Part shown: in pieces, positions 60,944 to 64,000 of the stretch | Layout of the letters: each line of letters opens with the position of its first letter | How positions within the stretch are numbered: the stretch's first letter is position 1 | Origin: Burkholderiaceae bacterium | GTDB lineage: Bacteria; Pseudomonadota; Gammaproteobacteria; Burkholderiales; Burkholderiaceae_C | Direction: 5' to 3' | DNA length: 64,000 nucleotides | Assembly (NCBI GenBank): GCA_913776825.1 | Contig: CAJYPV010000026.1 | Coordinates: 186,001-250,000, forward strand | Notes under the pieces: model-generated | The model's input: the letters and a program-made list of their open reading frames with translations, nothing else | Told to the model about the DNA's origin: nothing | Databases searched by the model: none | Position numbers and translations under genes: made by a program

Positions 60944-63900
60944 ATGTCGGCAGCTCACCCCACACCCGCGCAATCCGCCACCGACGTGGCTGCCTCGGCG
61001 TCGCACGCAGAGATTCAGGCCTTGGCCGAACACGGCCTCTACCGCCCGTCGGGTGAGAAGGACGCCTGCGGTCTCGGTTTCGTGGCGCACATCAAGGGCC
61101 AGAAGGCGCATCACATCGTCCAGCAGGGTCTCAAGATCCTGGAGAACCTCGACCATCGCGGCGCGGTGGGCGCGGACAAGCTGATGGGCGACGGCGCTGG
61201 CATCCTGATCCAGATTCCGGACGAGTTTTATCGCGCCGAAATGGCCAAGCAGGGCGTGACCTTGCCGCCGCCCGGCGAATATGGCGTGGGCATGATCTTC
61301 CTGCCCAAGGAACATGCGTCGCGCCTGGCCTGTGAGCAGGAGCTCGCCCGCGCGATCAAGGCCGAAGGCCAGGTGTTGCTGGGATGGCGCGATGTGCCGG
61401 TCGACCGCGACATGCCGATGTCGCCGACCGTGCGGGAGAAGGAGCCGATCATCCGGCAGATCTTCATCGGCCGTGGTCCGGACATCATCGTCCCCGACGC
61501 CCTCGAGCGGAAGCTCTACGTCATCCGCAAGACCGCTTCCAGTGCGATCCAGGCGCTGCAGCTGACCCACAGCCGCGAGTACTACGTGCCGTCGATGAGC
61601 TGCCGCACGGTGATCTACAAGGGCCTGCTGCTGGCGGATCAGGTCGGCAAGTACTACCAGGACCTGGCCGATCCGCGCGTGGTGTCCGCCATCGCGCTGG
61701 TGCATCAGCGCTTCTCGACCAACACCTTCCCGGAATGGCCGCTGGCGCACCCGTACCGCATGGTGGCGCACAACGGCGAGATCAACACCGTCAAGGGCAA
61801 CTTCAACTGGATGCGGGCCCGCGAAGGCGTGATGAAGTCGCCGGTGCTCGGCGATGACCTGAAGAAGCTCTATCCCATCAGCTTCGAGCATCAATCCGAC
61901 ACGGCCACCTTCGACAATGCCATCGAGCTGCTGACCATGTCCGGCTATCCGCTCGCGCATGCGGCGATGATGATGATCCCGGAGGCGTGGGAGAACCACG
62001 AGCGCATGGATGAGCGCCGCCGCGCCTTCTACGAGTACCACGCCGCCATGATGGAGCCGTGGGACGGTCCCGCTGCCATGGTGTTCACCGATGGCCGTCA
62101 GGTCTGCGCCGCGCTGGATCGCAATGGCCTGCGCCCGGCGCGTTACTGCGTCACCGATGACGACCTGGTCGTGCTGGCGTCCGAGTCCGGCGTGCTGCCG
62201 ATTCCCGAAGCCCGCATCGTCAAGAAGTGGCGGCTGCAGCCCGGCAAGATGTTCCTGATCGATCTGGAGCAGGGCCGCATCGTCGACGACGAAGAACTGA
62301 AAACCCAATACGCCAACGCGCGTCCGTACCGGCAGTGGATCGAGAACGTCCGCGTCAAGCTGGACGAAATCCCCGCACCGCAGACGCAGCCGACCGCTTA
62401 CCCGGCCTCGCTGCTGGATCGCCAGCAGGCGTTCGGTTTCACCCAGGAAGACATCAAGTTCCTGCTGGCACCGATGGCCGCCAACGGCGAGGAGGGCATC
62501 GGCTCGATGGGCAACGACAGCCCGCTGGCCGTGCTGTCCGACAAGAACAAGCCGCTCTACAACTACTTCAAGCAGCTGTTCGCCCAGGTGACCAACCCGC
62601 CGATCGATCCGATCCGGGAAGCGATCGTGATGTCGCTCAACAGCTTCATCGGTCCGAAGCCCAATCTGCTGGACATCAACGCCATCAACCCGCCGATGCG
62701 GCTGGAGGTGAATCAGCCGGTGCTGGACTTTGAATCGATGGCTCGCCTGCGCGCCATCGAGCAGCACACCAACGGCAAGTTCAAACCTTATGAGCTGGAC
62801 ATCAGCTACCCGCTGTCCTGGGGCCGTGAAGGCGTGGAAGCGCAGTTGGCCTCGCTGTGCGCGGAGACGGTGGATGCGCTCAAGAGCGGCCACAACATCC
62901 TCATCATCACCGACCGCCACCTGAGCGCCACCCGCGTGGCGATCCCGGCGCTGCTGGCCTTGTCCGCGGTTCACCATCATCTGGTGCGCGAAGGTCTGCG
63001 GACCACCGCCGGTCTGGTGGTCGAGACCGGCACCGCGCGCGAGGTGCATCACTTCGCGGTGCTGGCGGGCTTCGGTGCGGAAGCGGTGCATCCGTATCTC
63101 GCGCTCGAAACCATCCAGGCGATGAGCGCGGAACTGCCGGCGACCTTGTCCAGCGACAAGGCCATCTACAACTACATCAAGGCGGTGGGCAAGGGGCTGT
63201 CGAAGATCATGTCCAAGATGGGCATCTCGACCTACATGTCCTATTGCGGCGCGCAGATCTTCGAAGCCATCGGGCTGAAGTCGGAGTTCGTCGGCAAGTA
63301 CTTCCGTGGCACGCCGACGCAGGTCGGCGGCATTGGGGTGTTCGAGGTCGCGGAGGAAGCGCTGCGCCTGCACCGCGCCGCCTTCGGCGACGACCCGGTG
63401 CTGGAGCACATGCTGGATGCGGGCGGCGAATACGCCTGGCGTGCGCGCGGCGAGGAGCACATGTGGACGCCCGATGCCATCGCCAAGCTGCAGCACAGCA
63501 CGCGCGCCGGCAAGTTCGACAGCTACAAGGAATATGCGCAGCTGATCAATGATCAGAGCCGTCGCCACATGACGCTGCGCGGGCTGTTCGAGTTCAAGTT
63601 CGATCCGACGAAGGCGATCCCGCTGGAGGAGGTCGAACCTGCGGCAGAGATCGTCAAGCGCTTTGCCACCGGCGCGATGTCGCTGGGTTCGATCTCGACC
63701 GAAGCCCACGCCACGCTGGCCGTCGCGATGAATCGCATCGGCGGCAAGAGCAACACCGGCGAGGGCGGCGAAGATCCGGCGCGCTATCGCAATGAGCTCA
63801 AGGGCATCAAGATCACGGCCGGTACCCGCATGTCGGATGTCGTCGGCCCGAAGGTGGTCGCGGTCGACTATGAGCTGAAGGATGGCGACTCGATGCGTTC

Positions 63901-64000
63901 GCGCATCAAGCAGGTGGCGTCGGGCCGTTTCGGCGTGACGACCGAATACCTGGTGAGCGCCGACCAGATCCAGATCAAGATGGCGCAGGGCGCCAAGCCC
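60944..64000 (+). CDS. gltB: Glutamate synthase (NADPH) large subunit, 5' part
   Basis: 1019 codons are inside the window and the frame continues past the edge. GltB makes glutamate from glutamine and 2-oxoglutarate. ATG 60944 with GGAGG eight bases upstream starts MSAAHPTPAQ. The class II glutaminase begins at the catalytic Cys42 (DACGLGFVAHIKG) after a 41-residue propeptide. HQRFSTNTFPEWPLAHP and HNGEINTVKGN are present. The central domain (SYPLSWG, SYCGAQIFE) is followed by the start of the FMN domain (GAMSLGSISTEAHATLAVAMNRIGG). gltD is expected downstream, outside the window. Confidence 0.97.
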   Translation, partial: MSAAHPTPAQSATDVAASASHAEIQALAEHGLYRPSGEKDACGLGFVAHIKGQKAHHIVQQGLKILENLDHRGAVGADKLMGDGAGILIQIPDEFYRAEMAKQGVTLPPPGEYGVGMIFLPKEHASRLACEQELARAIKAEGQVLLGWRDVPVDRDMPMSPTVREKEPIIRQIFIGRGPDIIVPDALERKLYVIRKTASSAIQALQLTHSREYYVPSMSCRTVIYKGLLLADQVGKYYQDLADPRVVSAIALVHQRFSTNTFPEWPLAHPYRMVAHNGEINTVKGNFNWMRAREGVMKSPVLGDDLKKLYPISFEHQSDTATFDNAIELLTMSGYPLAHAAMMMIPEAWENHERMDERRRAFYEYHAAMMEPWDGPAAMVFTDGRQVCAALDRNGLRPARYCVTDDDLVVLASESGVLPIPEARIVKKWRLQPGKMFLIDLEQGRIVDDEELKTQYANARPYRQWIENVRVKLDEIPAPQTQPTAYPASLLDRQQAFGFTQEDIKFLLAPMAANGEEGIGSMGNDSPLAVLSDKNKPLYNYFKQLFAQVTNPPIDPIREAIVMSLNSFIGPKPNLLDINAINPPMRLEVNQPVLDFESMARLRAIEQHTNGKFKPYELDISYPLSWGREGVEAQLASLCAETVDALKSGHNILIITDRHLSATRVAIPALLALSAVHHHLVREGLRTTAGLVVETGTAREVHHFAVLAGFGAEAVHPYLALETIQAMSAELPATLSSDKAIYNYIKAVGKGLSKIMSKMGISTYMSYCGAQIFEAIGLKSEFVGKYFRGTPTQVGGIGVFEVAEEALRLHRAAFGDDPVLEHMLDAGGEYAWRARGEEHMWTPDAIAKLQHSTRAGKFDSYKEYAQLINDQSRRHMTLRGLFEFKFDPTKAIPLEEVEPAAEIVKRFATGAMSLGSISTEAHATLAVAMNRIGGKSNTGEGGEDPARYRNELKGIKITAGTRMSDVVGPKVVAVDYELKDGDSMRSRIKQVASGRFGVTTEYLVSADQIQIKMAQGAKP

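Noticed and set aside
60821..63709. 962-codon minus-strand frame opposite gltB
   Set aside because: Shadow of gltB, which is unmistakable on the plus strand.

Overview
The window is about 64 kb of GC-rich, almost gapless bacterial chromosome. Gene content and order (pilMNOPQ-aroK-aroB-dgt-gltB with mrcA divergent; erpA-anmK-mepM-like-tyrS; OmpC-type 'QSSVTLFG' porins; coq7; cyaY/lptM) point to a betaproteobacterium of the order Burkholderiales. A Roseateles/Mitsuaria/Leptothrix-like lineage is my inference; no rRNA is present to test it. I see no rRNA or tRNA gene, prophage, IS element or CRISPR array. The only mobile-type gene is one REP-associated tyrosine transposase.

Layout. 1-9.5 kb: yraN (cut by the edge), rsmI, tldD, an aroG-type DAHP synthase behind an attenuator, a small unknown protein, a TRIC/YicG channel, htpG, srkA-like kinase and a DUF2726-type membrane protein. 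9.7-16.6 kb: a GNAT, rplM-rpsI, erpA, anmK, an M23 endopeptidase and tyrS. 16.8-21.3 kb: a very large tricorn-type protease and a 5'-nucleotidase. 21.4-33.1 kb: a type II secretion system, with gspG-H-I-J-K-L-M-N-D-E-F on the minus strand and gspC divergent on the plus strand. 33.2-38 kb: a divergent CobT-like protein, ilvA, a candidate small RNA, an OsmC-like protein and coq7. 38-46.6 kb: two porins, then a dipeptide/oligopeptide ABC operon with an embedded M20 amidohydrolase and no binding protein. 46.6-64 kb: lptM, cyaY, mrcA, the type IV pilus assembly operon pilMNOPQ, an Ig-like lipoprotein, aroK, aroB, dgt, a RAYT, and gltB running off the right edge.

Two regulatory RNAs stand out. (1) Between tldD and aroG (2786-2921) there is a complete translation-coupled attenuator: a 25-codon leader peptide whose core is FYFAYFWF, a 9-bp GC hairpin followed by eight T residues, and an exact 8-bp alternative pairing between the leader and the terminator's left arm. 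It should couple DAHP synthase expression to charging of tRNA-Phe, tRNA-Tyr and tRNA-Trp. (2) On the minus strand at about 36558-36656 a roughly 100-nt RNA has its own promoter, a 5' hairpin, two CCUCC (anti-Shine-Dalgarno) motifs and an intrinsic terminator. This architecture resembles the family called Betaproteobacteria toxic small RNA.

Functionally the window joins cell-envelope export (T2SS, type IV pili, PBP1A, M23 endopeptidase, AnmK, porins), the shikimate pathway (aroG, aroK, aroB), nitrogen metabolism (gltB, ilvA, peptide uptake) and core translation genes (rplM, rpsI, tyrS, rsmI). Long antisense open frames opposite most large genes are mirror artefacts of the high GC content and are not annotated.
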